Under the pieces are notes generated by a model. That model did not search any database. It was not told where the DNA came from and was given only the letters and a program-made list of their open reading frames with translations. The translations under genes and the position numbers were made by a program. Positions 23,180 to 23,260 of a DNA stretch of 23,260 nucleotides are shown here, piece by piece. This stretch comes from Lachnospiraceae bacterium. GTDB lineage: Bacteria > Bacillota > Clostridia > Lachnospirales > Lachnospiraceae. The stretch is taken from positions 1 through 23,260 of the forward strand of contig CAAFTS010000018.1 of assembly GCA_900765975.1 (NCBI GenBank). Reading direction: 5' to 3'. Position 1 is the first letter of the stretch; each line of letters begins with the position of its first letter.

Positions 23180-23260
23180 GTGCGCCTTGCGGCGCACGTT
23201 TCTAACGGGTGCAAGTCCCCAATCCGCCCTAGTAGTGGGAAGGATACAGCCAAAGACAAA
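23180..23260 (+). mobile_element. Probable 5' end of a group II intron, cut by the window edge
   Basis: The sequence opens with GTGCG, the standard group II intron 5' end, as a GTGCGCC-TTGC-GGCGCAC hairpin. It then shows AACGGGTGCAAGTCCCC, which resembles the GGGUGNAAGUCCC segment of domain I, and a GGGAAGGATA stretch. It lies 4 bases beyond the stem of a transcription terminator, the usual target of class C introns. The reverse transcriptase and the 3' end would lie outside the window. Subclass is not certain, and a short structured RNA of another kind cannot be excluded. Confidence 0.68.

Noticed and set aside
1..23260. CRISPR array, tRNA or rRNA
   Set aside because: No regularly spaced repeats, cloverleaf ends or conserved rRNA segments were seen by eye.

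Overview
The window looks like a low-GC Gram-positive gut anaerobe, most likely a member of the Lachnospiraceae. The reasons are strong AGGAGG ribosome sites, a moderate-to-low GC content, YesN-type and DUF975 genes typical of this group, and gene families best known from clostridia, Enterococcus and a matching E. coli island. Species was not determined.

Layout. (1) 1-3190, AT-rich: a membrane-anchored extracellular solute-binding protein followed by a YesN/AraC-type response regulator, closed by a terminator. The partner histidine kinase is not in the window. (2) 3191-20099: a 17-kb purine/urate catabolism island in two divergent arms. The minus arm reads regulator (YheO/DauR-like), ygeX, ygeY, ygeW, ridA, carbamate kinase, purine permease. 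The plus arm reads ssnA, ygfK, yqeC, a yqeB-mocA fusion, and a selenium-dependent xanthine dehydrogenase. (3) 20100-23179: small or membrane genes of unknown function (a DUF975 protein, a 96-aa protein, a 65-aa protein, and a zinc-ribbon/four-TM/poly-acidic protein). (4) 23180 to the window end: what appears to be the 5' end of a group II intron lying directly behind a terminator hairpin.

How the island probably works (inference from family knowledge). The NCS2 permease imports xanthine or urate. The molybdenum/selenium hydroxylase and the flavin/iron-sulfur protein YgfK carry out redox steps on the purine. SsnA and YgeY hydrolyse ring-opened amides or ureides. YgeW moves or phosphorolyses a carbamoyl group, and carbamate kinase turns carbamoyl phosphate into ATP. 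YgeX splits 2,3-diaminopropionate to pyruvate and ammonia, with RidA clearing the reactive enamine/imine intermediate. YqeC and YqeB-MocA mature the selenium/molybdenum cofactor. Closely similar gene sets have been linked in recent years to anaerobic urate use by gut bacteria, so the core is known. The local organisation, the regulatory region and the fusion are the parts worth a second look.

The most striking non-coding structure is the intergenic region between the arms. Two near-identical promoters (TTGATT, 16 or 17 bases, TATAGT or TATATT) face away from each other inside a roughly 100-bp palindrome centred near 10640. The plus arm then has a leader of about 290 bases with a series of hairpins that I could not assign to a known riboswitch class.
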